A stretch of 9,873 nt of DNA from Candidatus Latescibacteria bacterium 4484_107 (GTDB taxonomy: Bacteria; Latescibacterota; 4484-107). This document shows positions 1 through 6,682 of this stretch, piece after piece. How positions within the stretch are numbered: position 1 is the first letter of the stretch; each line of letters begins with the position of its first letter. A program made the translations under genes and the position numbers. The notes below the pieces were generated by a model. That model saw nothing but the letters and a program-made list of their open reading frames with translations, was not told the origin of the DNA and made no database searches. Location of the stretch: NCBI GenBank assembly GCA_002059205.1, contig MVCQ01000032.1, positions 1 through 9,873 of the forward strand. Direction: 5' to 3'.

Positions 1-55
1 TGACGTTCAGGTCACACCGGGAAGGGAGGCGAAGGGAACTGAGAAGGGACACCAA

Positions 56-826
56 ATGGACAAAGAGCAGAGCATCGCCAACGAACAGATTTTAGACAAG
101 AGATCCACACTGAGGGCTGATCAACTCGTGAAAGACTATGGCCGGCGCAGAGTGGTGGACAAAATATCCGTCACCGTGAAGCAGGGCGAAGTGGTGGGTT
201 TGCTCGGACCGAACGGCGCGGGCAAAACGACCACCTTTTATATGATCGTCGGGATGATCCAGCCCAATGCCGGGCGGATTTTTCTGGATCAGGACGACAT
301 CACCTGCCTGCCGATGTACAAACGCGCGCGAAAGGGCATCGGATACCTCTCTCAGGAGCCTTCCATTTTTCGCAAGCTCACCGTCGGGCAAAATATCATG
401 GCCATCTTAGAGACGTTGGATCTCGACCGGAAGGAACGCCGAAGCCGTCTTGCGGAGCTTTTGGAGGAATTGGACATCGCGTCCCTGGCGCACAGCCGGG
501 CGGACACCCTCTCCGGAGGCGAGCGCCGCCGCGTGGAGATCACCCGCGCGCTGGTTACGAAGCCCCGGTTTATGCTCCTCGACGAGCCATTCTCCGGCAT
601 AGACCCCATCGCGGTGGAGGACATTCAGCACATCATCTCCCGCCTCACGAAACGGGGACTGGGGATTCTGATCACGGATCACAACGTTCGGGAGACGCTC
701 TCGATCACCGATCATGCGTACATTATGTGCGAAGGCCATATTCTGACCCAGGGCACGGCGGAATTTCTGGCCAATGATCCGGAGGCACGCCGCATTTATC
801 TCGGCGAGAAATTTCGTTTGAATTGA
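56..826 (+). CDS. lptB: LptB, ATPase of the LPS export ABC transporter
   Basis: Cytoplasmic nucleotide-binding subunit that powers the LptB2FGC complex, moving lipopolysaccharide from the inner membrane to the LptA bridge. All ABC motifs are intact in the 256-residue product: Walker A GPNGAGKTT (51-59), Q-loop Gln100, signature LSGGE (152-156), Walker B MLLDEP with catalytic Glu177, and H-loop His209 within TDHNVRETL. That last string, together with GERRRVEI and the C-terminal YLGEKFRL, marks LptB rather than a generic ABC ATPase. The ATG at 56 follows the purine-rich GAGAAGGGA (40-48). The product has about 15 more N-terminal residues than the E. coli protein. The reading frame stays open upstream to the window edge, so a longer form cannot be excluded. 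rpoN downstream matches the usual lptB-rpoN pairing; lptA would be expected just outside the left edge. Family assignment is very secure, the exact start less so. Confidence 0.97.
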   Translation: MDKEQSIANEQILDKRSTLRADQLVKDYGRRRVVDKISVTVKQGEVVGLLGPNGAGKTTTFYMIVGMIQPNAGRIFLDQDDITCLPMYKRARKGIGYLSQEPSIFRKLTVGQNIMAILETLDLDRKERRSRLAELLEELDIASLAHSRADTLSGGERRRVEITRALVTKPRFMLLDEPFSGIDPIAVEDIQHIISRLTKRGLGILITDHNVRETLSITDHAYIMCEGHILTQGTAEFLANDPEARRIYLGEKFRLN

Positions 827-912
827 TAAGGCCATTCCTTGTCAATGGACAAGAGCATTGGTTTCTAATGGACAGGGCCATTGGTTCTGAATGGACATGA
901 AAAGCTGTTCGC
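821..912. repeat. 23-bp imperfect tandem repeat after lptB
   Basis: The octamer AATGGACA occurs at 844, 867 and 890, exactly 23 bp apart. The units 844-866 and 867-889 match at about 17 of 23 positions. The unit 890-912 is more diverged outside the octamer. A weaker copy at 821-843 includes the last codon and stop of lptB. The middle unit also has an inverted partner downstream: GGACAGGGC (870-878) faces GCCCTGTCC (960-968), a perfect 9-bp match. No gene is apparent in the 827-1111 gap. Confidence 0.7.
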
Positions 913-926
913 CACGAAAAAAAAGC

Positions 927-955
927 TTGTCAAAAGCGGTTTCATTGTGTATTTT
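927..955 (+). promoter_or_regulatory. candidate sigma-70-type promoter upstream of rpoN
   Basis: TTGTCA (927-932) lies 17 nt before TATTTT (950-955), matching the vegetative consensus at 5 of 6 and 4 of 6 positions with ideal spacing. It lies about 155 nt before the rpoN start in a gap with no convincing gene, so a separate promoter for rpoN is plausible. AT-rich sequence produces such matches by chance, so this is only a candidate. Confidence 0.3.
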
Positions 956-978
956 TACTGCCCTGTCCTTTGGTTTTA

Positions 979-1010
979 CACCGCAGAGCACGCTGAATGC
1001 GCGGAGAAAA
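979..1010. repeat. solo arm of the CACCGCAGAG spacer repeat
   Basis: CACCGCAGAG at 979-988, followed by a GCG/GAG-rich stretch ending GCGCGGAGAAAA, resembles the left arm of the inverted repeat at 2537-2565 and the complement of its right arm (2654-2682). I found no facing right arm in the lptB-rpoN gap. It therefore looks like a solitary or decayed copy of the family that appears as complete hairpins at 2537-2682 and, in a variant form, 3700-3780. Confidence 0.6.
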
Positions 1011-1111
1011 AAGACGGTAAATACAACATCGACGGGGAGTGATCTTAACTGCAACCTGATATTTTTCAACCGCAACCGTTCTTTCCTCAGAAAAAATAAC
1101 GGGCAGCCATT

Positions 1112-2524
1112 ATGCAACTTAGCCAGACATTGAGCCTCCAGCAAAGGCTGGCTCCTCAACTCATCCAGTCTTTGCAGCTTCTGCAATTGCCTACGCTGGA
1201 ATTGGAGCAGCTCATCCGGCAGGAACTGGAGATGAATCCCATGCTGGAACTGGAGGAGCACGAGGAAATCCTCCAGGAGGAGGAAACGCGGGACGAGGAG
1301 GAAAGCCCGGAAGCGGAGGAGGAATTGTCTTCCGAATTCGACGAAGAAGATTGGACAGAATACCTCGAAGACGGCTTCAATATGGGAAACGATCATCTCC
1401 GGGAATTCGAAAGAGAGGATGAACAACAGGAGCGGCGAAGAGAGATCAAGGACACCGAGACCCTCATGGATCGTCTTCTTTTTCAGTTGCACATGGGCGT
1501 GTCCACGCCGGAGGACCGACTGATCGGAGAAACCATCCTGGGCAATCTCGACGGGAACGGCTATCTCGCTTCCCCGTTGAAGGAAGTGGCCGAAAATTTG
1601 AACGTTTCCGTGAAAGACGTGGAACGGGTGCTTAAAATTATACAGACCTTCGATCCTTCCGGTATTGCGGCGCGCGATCTCAGGGAATGCCTTATGATCC
1701 AATTGACGGAAAAAGGGCTGAAGGATTCGCTCGCGATGAAAATCGTCCGCGATCATTTCGAAGACTGGACCAAGTGGCGTCATCGGGAATTGTGTCAGAA
1801 TTTGAAAATCTCCGAAGACGCATTGCGGGATGCGTTCGAAGTGATCTCCGGCCTGAACCCCAGGCCCGGCGCCGATCTTTTCGCCGAGACACCTAGAACG
1901 ATCATCCCTGATGTTACTATTGAGAAGGTGGATGACGATTACGTGGTTCTCCTGAACGACCGATTCACCCCCTCCCTCCGCGTGAGCCCTGCCTATTATG
2001 CCCTCCTCAAGGACCCAAAACATACCTCCCCGGACGCGAAGAGCTTTATTCTCGAACGGCTTGACAGAGCGCGCTGGCTCATCAATTCCATTGAACAACG
2101 ACGTTCCACCATACTCAAGGTGGTAAACGCGATCATTAAAAATCAGCGCGGCTTCCTGGAACACGGGATTTCCTTCCTCAAGCCGATGGTGCTTCAGGAC
2201 GTCGCCGAAGAGATCGGAATGCACGCTTCCACCGTCAGCCGTGTTACAAGTGGAAAGTATGTCCAGACGCCCCAGGGAGTGTTCGAACTAAAATTCTTTT
2301 TCGACAACAAAGTGGCTTCGATGGAAGGGGAGGACCTTTCGGTCAAGAGCGTGCAGGACAAAATCCGGCAGCTGATCGAAAACGAAGACCCCAAAAAGCC
2401 TCTCAACGACCAGAAAATTGCGGATCTCCTCAATGAAGCGGGGATTGACGTGGCCCGACGCACCGTGGCCAAATATCGGGACAATATGCGGATCCCGTCG
2501 GCGCGCTATCGCAAACAACTCTGA
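1112..2524 (+). CDS. rpoN: RNA polymerase sigma-54 factor RpoN
   Basis: Alternative sigma factor that directs core RNA polymerase to -24/-12 promoters and needs AAA+ enhancer-binding proteins to open DNA. The 470-residue product has the family's layout. Region I is rich in Gln and Leu (about 1-47, including QLIQSLQLLQLPTLELEQLI). Region II is very acidic (about 48-110). The core-binding domain follows (about 115-290). A helix-turn-helix lies near 361-380 (LQDVAEEIGMHASTVSRVTS). The C-terminal RpoN box ARRTVAKYRD is at 448-457; the usual box ends in E, a conservative change. The ATG at 1112 starts directly on region I, as in known RpoN proteins; the ribosome-binding site before it (CGGGCAG) is weak. 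The usual downstream partners hpf and ptsN are absent: a repeat-filled gap and a nuclease gene follow. No -24/-12 promoter was found in this window. Confidence 0.97.
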   Translation: MQLSQTLSLQQRLAPQLIQSLQLLQLPTLELEQLIRQELEMNPMLELEEHEEILQEEETRDEEESPEAEEELSSEFDEEDWTEYLEDGFNMGNDHLREFEREDEQQERRREIKDTETLMDRLLFQLHMGVSTPEDRLIGETILGNLDGNGYLASPLKEVAENLNVSVKDVERVLKIIQTFDPSGIAARDLRECLMIQLTEKGLKDSLAMKIVRDHFEDWTKWRHRELCQNLKISEDALRDAFEVISGLNPRPGADLFAETPRTIIPDVTIEKVDDDYVVLLNDRFTPSLRVSPAYYALLKDPKHTSPDAKSFILERLDRARWLINSIEQRRSTILKVVNAIIKNQRGFLEHGISFLKPMVLQDVAEEIGMHASTVSRVTSGKYVQTPQGVFELKFFFDNKVASMEGEDLSVKSVQDKIRQLIENEDPKKPLNDQKIADLLNEAGIDVARRTVAKYRDNMRIPSARYRKQL

Positions 2525-2536
2525 AAACAAAAGATG

Positions 2537-2682
2537 CACCGCAGAGACGCAGAGGGCGCTGAGAACTTCAAACAAGGGAATAAAAAAGATCGAGGTTCAG
2601 GTCACACACCCTCGTATTTCTCAACCTTAACCTTACCCCCTATTTTTTTGCTTTTCTCTGCGCGTTCTGCGTCTCTGCGGTG
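2537..2682. repeat. long inverted repeat of CGCAGAG units in the rpoN-nuclease gap
   Basis: The left arm (2537-2565, beginning CACCGCAGAGACGCAGA) and the right arm (2654-2682, ending TCTGCGTCTCTGCGGTG) are reverse complements at 26 of 29 positions; the first 17 pairs are perfect. One of the three differences is a G-U wobble in the sense RNA. The arms contain CGCAGAG-like units at 8-9 nt spacing. The 88-nt loop holds a second, different inverted pair (2593-2602 with 2624-2633) and ends in T-rich sequence. The right arm overlaps an in-frame GTG at 2680 that could be mistaken for the start of the next gene. Confidence 0.85.
2593..2633. repeat. inner inverted repeat nested in the larger hairpin
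   Basis: AGGTTCAGGT (2593-2602) faces ACCTTAACCT (2624-2633), complementary at 9 of 10 positions. The right side continues as a short CAACCTTAACCTTA run with 6-nt periodicity. It lies inside the loop of the 2537-2682 inverted repeat and has unrelated unit sequence, as though one spacer element had been inserted into another. Confidence 0.5.
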
Positions 2683-2712
2683 AAATTTCCTTTCTTAGTT
2701 TCTGGTGATTTT

Positions 2713-3693
2713 ATGGCGAAAAAGACCGTTCACGAGCTTGAACCGGGCCAGTCGTTTACTTCTTTTTTCGCGGTTCGAAAGAAGGAGGTGAAGGAATACG
2801 ACGGCAAGCCCTTCCTGCTGCTTGAATTGGGGGATCGGACCGGGCGGATCGAGGCGGTGATCTGGGAGCGTTTCCCGGAGATCACGAAGGGGGTTGCGAA
2901 GCGGGACGTGGTGAAGGTGCAGGGAACGGTGATCACCTATCGGGAACGGCCGCAGATCAGCATCAAAAAGATCCGACGGGCGGAGCCTTCGGAATACGAC
3001 GCGAGCGATTTTCTGCCCGAGTCGGAGCGGGATCGTAAGGCGATGTACCGATGTCTGTTGGAGAAAGCCCGGGGAATAAAAAACGCGCATCTCAGAACAC
3101 TTCTTCTGCGCTGTTTCGAGGATGAAGCGATCTCCGAAAAACTACTGGAGGCTCCGGGCGGAAAGCTCTGGCATCATGCGTACCTCGGCGGGTTGCTGGA
3201 GCATACCCTGGGTGTGACCGCGCTCTGCGAGCGCGCGGCGGAGTTGTATGCGTTGGCGGATCGGGATCTGTTGGTAGCCGGGGCGCTGCTGCACGACATC
3301 GGAAAAATTGTCGAATACGAGTGGTCCACCTTTTTCGACTATTCGGACGAGGGCCGGTTGCAGGGCCACATCGTGTTGGGAGAGCAGATCGTCCGGCGCA
3401 AGATGGAGACCATCGAGGGCTTTCCGGAGGAGTTGTGGAAACAATTGAGCCACATACTCCTGAGCCATCAGGGACGGCGGGAGTTCGGATCCCCGGTGGT
3501 TCCGATGATGCTGGAGGCGATCATTTTGTATTATGCGGACGAGTTGGATTCCAAAGCCGGGGCATTCACCCGCGTGATCAAGAAGGAGGGAGCGGAAGGG
3601 AATAAGTGGAGCAGTTGGGTGCACCTGATCGAGCGATTTATCTATCTTGGACCGGATGCGGATGCGCATTCGAGGGAGCGTACATCGGAGTAA
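2713..3693 (+). CDS. YhaM-like 3'-5' exoribonuclease (OB-fold plus HD domain)
   Basis: The product (326 residues from the ATG at 2713) has the two-domain arrangement of Bacillus YhaM, a Mn-dependent 3'-5' exonuclease acting on RNA and single-stranded DNA (family knowledge; B. subtilis YhaM is about 314 residues). Residues about 10-90 form an OB-type nucleic-acid-binding fold (KPFLLLELGDRTGRIEAVIW, then KVQGTVITYRERPQISI). Residues about 150-285 form an HD metal-dependent phosphohydrolase domain: His154/His155 in LWHHAYLGGLLEHT, the metal-binding His194-Asp195 in LLHDIGK, His219, His247, His252 and Asp276. An in-frame GTG at 2680 would add 11 residues but lies in the flanking repeat, so 2713 is preferred; its ribosome-binding site (GGTG) is weak. 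The physiological substrate cannot be told from sequence, and other OB-HD nucleases are possible. Confidence 0.88.
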   Translation: MAKKTVHELEPGQSFTSFFAVRKKEVKEYDGKPFLLLELGDRTGRIEAVIWERFPEITKGVAKRDVVKVQGTVITYRERPQISIKKIRRAEPSEYDASDFLPESERDRKAMYRCLLEKARGIKNAHLRTLLLRCFEDEAISEKLLEAPGGKLWHHAYLGGLLEHTLGVTALCERAAELYALADRDLLVAGALLHDIGKIVEYEWSTFFDYSDEGRLQGHIVLGEQIVRRKMETIEGFPEELWKQLSHILLSHQGRREFGSPVVPMMLEAIILYYADELDSKAGAFTRVIKKEGAEGNKWSSWVHLIERFIYLGPDADAHSRERTSE

Positions 3694-3699
3694 AAAAAG

Positions 3700-3780
3700 C
3701 ACCGCAAAGGCGCAAAGCGCGTAGAGAAAGAAAAAAACAAGGCCTTGAAGTTCTTTGCGTGCTGCCGCGTCTTTGCGGTG
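3700..3780. repeat. inverted repeat of CGCAAAG units (hairpin) in the nuclease-smg gap
   Basis: The left arm (3700-3728, starting CACCGCAAAGGCGCAAAG) faces the right arm (3751-3780, ending CGTCTTTGCGGTG) across a 22-nt A-rich loop. The sense RNA can form 27 pairs with a single 2x3 internal loop. All four substitutions between the paired segments are G-U wobbles. The arms are a G-to-A variant of the CGCAGAG repeat at 2537-2682 (CGCAAAG instead of CGCAGAG). No U-tract follows the hairpin, so it is not a classical intrinsic terminator. Confidence 0.85.
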
Positions 3781-3811
3781 AGTATTCAGTTTGTTACGGA
3801 GAGGAGAAAAG

Positions 3812-4294
3812 ATGCAGGAACGGGTATTGGAGGTTCTGGTCTATCTGATCGGTGAGTTCAATCAGCATCAGGGCAGTCTTAATAATATAAACGCGTTGTC
3901 GCAAGGTTTGGTGGGACTGGGATATACGGAGAACGAGATCAATACGGCCTTTTCGTGGCTTGCCGAACGCCTGCGCGCGCAAACCACGGCCATCTCGTCG
4001 GACGAGGGGATGGACGAGAGGACTTACGGTCATCGCATGCTCCACGACGTCGAGCGGCTGATCCTGACCCCCAAGGCTTACGGATATCTTATCCAATTGA
4101 AGGAGTTGGGGTTGATTGATACGTTCCAGATGGAGGCGGTCATCGAGCGGGCCATGCTGATGGGGAGCAAAAATGTGACGGAAGAAGACATCAAGGCGCT
4201 TGCCTCCTCCGTGCTTTTCGAGAGCGAGGGCATGGCGCCGGCCACAGGTGGATACACGATGTTTGGTCCAGAAGGGGAACATTCGATCAATTAG
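3812..4294 (+). CDS. smg: Smg / DUF494 family protein
   Basis: A 160-residue soluble protein of the DUF494 (Smg) family, similar in length to E. coli Smg (about 157). Recognisable family features are the start MQERVLEVLVYLIGEF, the segment LSQGLVGLGYTENEINTAFSWL (residues about 29-50), and the C-terminal half with LTPKAYGYLIQLKELGLID (about 85-103) and the I-ERAM region. Its molecular function is not established. The gene commonly sits beside dprA and topA, as it does beside topA here. The ATG at 3812 has a strong ribosome-binding site (GGAGAGGAG, 3798-3806); a TTG seven codons upstream is in frame but would place that site inside the gene. No dprA lies in the window. No signal peptide or membrane segment is visible. 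Confidence 0.92.
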   Translation: MQERVLEVLVYLIGEFNQHQGSLNNINALSQGLVGLGYTENEINTAFSWLAERLRAQTTAISSDEGMDERTYGHRMLHDVERLILTPKAYGYLIQLKELGLIDTFQMEAVIERAMLMGSKNVTEEDIKALASSVLFESEGMAPATGGYTMFGPEGEHSIN

Positions 4295-4304
4295 GGAAGA
4301 TAGT

Positions 4305-4389
4305 CATCAGACATTCGTCATTCGTTATTGGGGCTCTACCACGCCACCCGGAGGGAATGCCCAACGCCAAATGACTAATGACCAATGAC
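4305..4389. repeat. facing heptamer repeats in the smg-topA gap
   Basis: The left arm is a run of 7-nt units (CATCAGA, CATTCGT, CATTCGT, TATTGGG; 4305-4332). The right arm is three 7-nt units, each NAATGAC (4369-4389). The segments 4312-4331 and 4367-4389 are imperfect reverse complements, with about three mismatches and one gap over 20 positions. The right arm runs into the translation start of topA and supplies an in-frame ATG (4378) that is probably not used. Confidence 0.75.
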
Positions 4390-4404
4390 AAAATGGGAGA
4401 AACT

Positions 4405-6627
4405 ATGGGGAAATCATTGGTGATCGTCGAGTCGCCAGCCAAGGCGAAAACGATCAATAAATTTTTGGGGAAAGCGTATCATGTCGAAGCATGTATGGGG
4501 CACGTGCGCGATCTGCCAAAGAAAGAGTTGGGCATTGACATCGCGCATGATTTTCAACCTAAGTACGTGGTGATCCCGGGCAAAGCGAAGGTGCTCTCCG
4601 CGTTGAAAAAAGAGACTAAAGTGGCGGACGCCGTGTTTTTAGCGACGGATCAGGATCGGGAGGGTGAGGCCATTGCCTGGCACGTGGCCAGCCAGATTAT
4701 TAAAGGAAAGAAAACGGTTTATCGCATTGTGTTTAACGAGATTACGGAGCACGCGATTCAGGAGGCGGTGGCGCATCCCTCCGGCCTGGATATGCGAAAG
4801 GTGAACGCTCAACAGGCGCGCAGAGTGCTGGACCGGTTGGTGGGCTATCAGGTGAGTCCGGTGCTCTGGAAAACCATCCGGGGAGGACTCAGCGCGGGTC
4901 GGGTGCAATCCGTGGCCCTGCGTTTGATCTGTGAGCGCGAGCAAGAGGTTCTCCGCTTTGTGCCCAAGGAATACTGGTCCATCACGGCCACGCTCTCGGG
5001 TGCCCTGGGCGGTCCTTTTGACGCGCTGCTGATCCAGAAGAAGGGCCGGAAAATCATGATCCCGGACGAGGAGCATGCCGGTCAGATTGTCTCGGAATTG
5101 AAGGACAGTTCGTTTAAAATCACCGACGTAAAGCGCAGAAAACAAAAGCGCAAACCGCCTCCGCCGTTTATCACCAGCACCCTGCAACAGGATGCCTTCC
5201 GCCGGATGGCTTTTTCCGCGCGGAGGACGATGAAAATCGCGCAGGAGTTGTATGAAGGCATCGATCTGAAAGGGGAGACCACGGGGTTGATTACGTATAT
5301 GCGTACCGACTCGGTGCGCGTGGCTACGGAGGCCATCACTGGGGCGAGGAACTATATTGCGAGCGCATACGGAGTGGAATACGTCCCTCCGAAGCCCCGG
5401 ATCTTCAAAAGCGGAAAGCGGGCGCAGGAAGCGCACGAGGCCATTCGCCCGACGGAGGTCGCCCATGCGCCCAGGAAGGTGAAAAAATTTCTCTCCCCGG
5501 ATCAATACAAGCTTTATCAATTGATCTGGAATCGCTTCGTGGCCAGCCAGATGCGGGAGGCGATCTTCGATATGATGCGCGTGGATGTAAAGTCGGGGAG
5601 CTATCTGTTCCGGGCCACGGGATCCACGATCGCCTTTTCGGGCTTTATGGTGCTTTACCGGGAGGCGAAGGAGGAGGAGGAAGAAGAAAAGCAAGGGCGG
5701 GTTCCGGCACATCTGAATGTGGGGGAACCGCTAAAGCAGCTCGGGCTCAAGCCAGAACAGCATTTCACGAAGCCCCCGCCGCGTTACAGCGAAGCCTCTC
5801 TCGTCAAGGAGTTGGAATCGAAGGGCATCGGGCGGCCCAGCACGTATGCCCAGATTATCGGGACGCTTTTGGATCGGGAGTATATTCTGCGGGAAAAACG
5901 GAAGTTGCTCCCCACGGACCTCGGGATAACGGTCAACACCCTGCTGACGAAGGCCTTTCCGGATCTTTTCAATGTAGGCTTTACCGCGCGGATGGAGGAC
6001 GATCTGGATAAGATCGAGGCCGGAGAGGATGAATGGACGCAGGTGGTGGCCCGATTTTATGAACCCTTCGAGAAAACACTGAGCTCCGTGAACGAACGCC
6101 GGAAGGAGCTGAAACAGTCGCTTCAGGAGGAGACCGACCAGGTTTGCGAACAGTGCGGGAAAAAGATGGTGATCAAGTGGGGACGGAATGGGAAATTTTT
6201 GGCCTGCTCCGGCTGGCCGGAGTGTAAAAACTCGAAGTCCCTGGAGGGAGAGCAGGACCTTCCCGAATTGACCGGGCAGAAGTGCGAGAAATGCGGCGCG
6301 GAGATGATCGTGCGATCCGGCCGGTTCGGTCGCTTCCTGGCCTGTTCCGCGTACCCCAAGTGCAAGAATACCAAGCCGATCTCCCTGGGAATTCCGTGTC
6401 CGGAGCCAGGCTGTTCCGGGGAACTCTCAGAGCGGAGAACCAAAGGAGGCCGCGTGTTCTATGGCTGCACCGCCTATCCCAAGTGTACTTTTGCCACGTG
6501 GAATAAGCCGGTAAAGCAAAGCTGTCCGAATTGCGGCGCTCCCTTTCTCGTGGAGAAAAGTACCAAAACCAAGGGGACGTTTTTGGCGTGTTTGAAGTGT
6601 AAGAGTGAGTTTGAGATCGAAGGATAG
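4405..6627 (+). CDS. topA: DNA topoisomerase I (type IA)
   Basis: Relaxes negative supercoils by cutting one DNA strand through a 5'-phosphotyrosine link and passing the other. The 740-residue product opens with MGKSLVIVESPAKAKTI, nearly identical to E. coli TopA. The TOPRIM domain carries Glu9 and the acidic triad Asp82-Asp84-Glu86 (TDQDREGEA). The catalytic tyrosine is Tyr298 in GLITYMRTDSVR. The type IA core continues through KGIGRPSTYAQI (473-484). The tail has four zinc-ribbon cysteine quartets: C581/C584/C601/C607, C627/C630/C647/C653, C665/C670/C688/C694 and C707/C710/C729/C732. The last has altered spacing. A short acidic run (EEEEEE, 423-428) interrupts the core. The start at 4405 is preferred over in-frame ATGs at 4378 and 4393 because GGGAG (4395-4399) sits 5 nt before it and the family begins here. 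smg precedes and xerC follows; trmFO, often between topA and xerC, is missing. Confidence 0.98.
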   Translation: MGKSLVIVESPAKAKTINKFLGKAYHVEACMGHVRDLPKKELGIDIAHDFQPKYVVIPGKAKVLSALKKETKVADAVFLATDQDREGEAIAWHVASQIIKGKKTVYRIVFNEITEHAIQEAVAHPSGLDMRKVNAQQARRVLDRLVGYQVSPVLWKTIRGGLSAGRVQSVALRLICEREQEVLRFVPKEYWSITATLSGALGGPFDALLIQKKGRKIMIPDEEHAGQIVSELKDSSFKITDVKRRKQKRKPPPPFITSTLQQDAFRRMAFSARRTMKIAQELYEGIDLKGETTGLITYMRTDSVRVATEAITGARNYIASAYGVEYVPPKPRIFKSGKRAQEAHEAIRPTEVAHAPRKVKKFLSPDQYKLYQLIWNRFVASQMREAIFDMMRVDVKSGSYLFRATGSTIAFSGFMVLYREAKEEEEEEKQGRVPAHLNVGEPLKQLGLKPEQHFTKPPPRYSEASLVKELESKGIGRPSTYAQIIGTLLDREYILREKRKLLPTDLGITVNTLLTKAFPDLFNVGFTARMEDDLDKIEAGEDEWTQVVARFYEPFEKTLSSVNERRKELKQSLQEETDQVCEQCGKKMVIKWGRNGKFLACSGWPECKNSKSLEGEQDLPELTGQKCEKCGAEMIVRSGRFGRFLACSAYPKCKNTKPISLGIPCPEPGCSGELSERRTKGGRVFYGCTAYPKCTFATWNKPVKQSCPNCGAPFLVEKSTKTKGTFLACLKCKSEFEIEG

Positions 6628-6633
6628 GACTTT

Positions 6634-6661
6634 GGATTGCGGATTGCGGAATGCGGATTGC
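6634..6661. repeat. four tandem GGATTGC heptamers between topA and xerC
   Basis: Four consecutive 7-nt units fill 6634-6661: GGATTGC, GGATTGC, GGAATGC, GGATTGC, with 27 of 28 positions identical to the unit. They start 6 nt after the topA stop and end 21 nt before xerC. No facing complementary arm was seen in this gap, so this copy appears one-sided. Confidence 0.85.
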
Positions 6662-6682
6662 CCCCACTCCCCAAAGGCTGTT

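Noticed and set aside
891..1133. 80-codon frame between lptB and rpoN with a hydrophobic stretch
   Set aside because: It has no ribosome-binding site, starts inside the 23-bp repeat, includes the solo CACCGCAGAG arm and runs into rpoN. It looks like chance openness in a non-coding gap.
842..2224. 460-codon open frame on the minus strand opposite rpoN
   Set aside because: It mirrors the rpoN coding region and continues into the repeat gap. Its translation has no recognisable domain, and rpoN is certain on the + strand. Long antisense frames arise from codon bias.
5..2607. Shared 13-mer GTTCAGGTCACAC at 5-17 and 2595-2607
   Set aside because: A single 13-bp match is roughly what chance predicts for two positions in a window of this size, and the flanks do not match.
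3700..3780. Intrinsic terminator between the nuclease gene and smg
   Set aside because: The stem is long with an A-rich loop and no U-tract follows; the downstream sequence is GAGTATTCAG. It does not have terminator form.
4639..5712. 357-codon open frame on the minus strand opposite topA
   Set aside because: It lies entirely within the confidently identified topA gene and its translation shows no domain.
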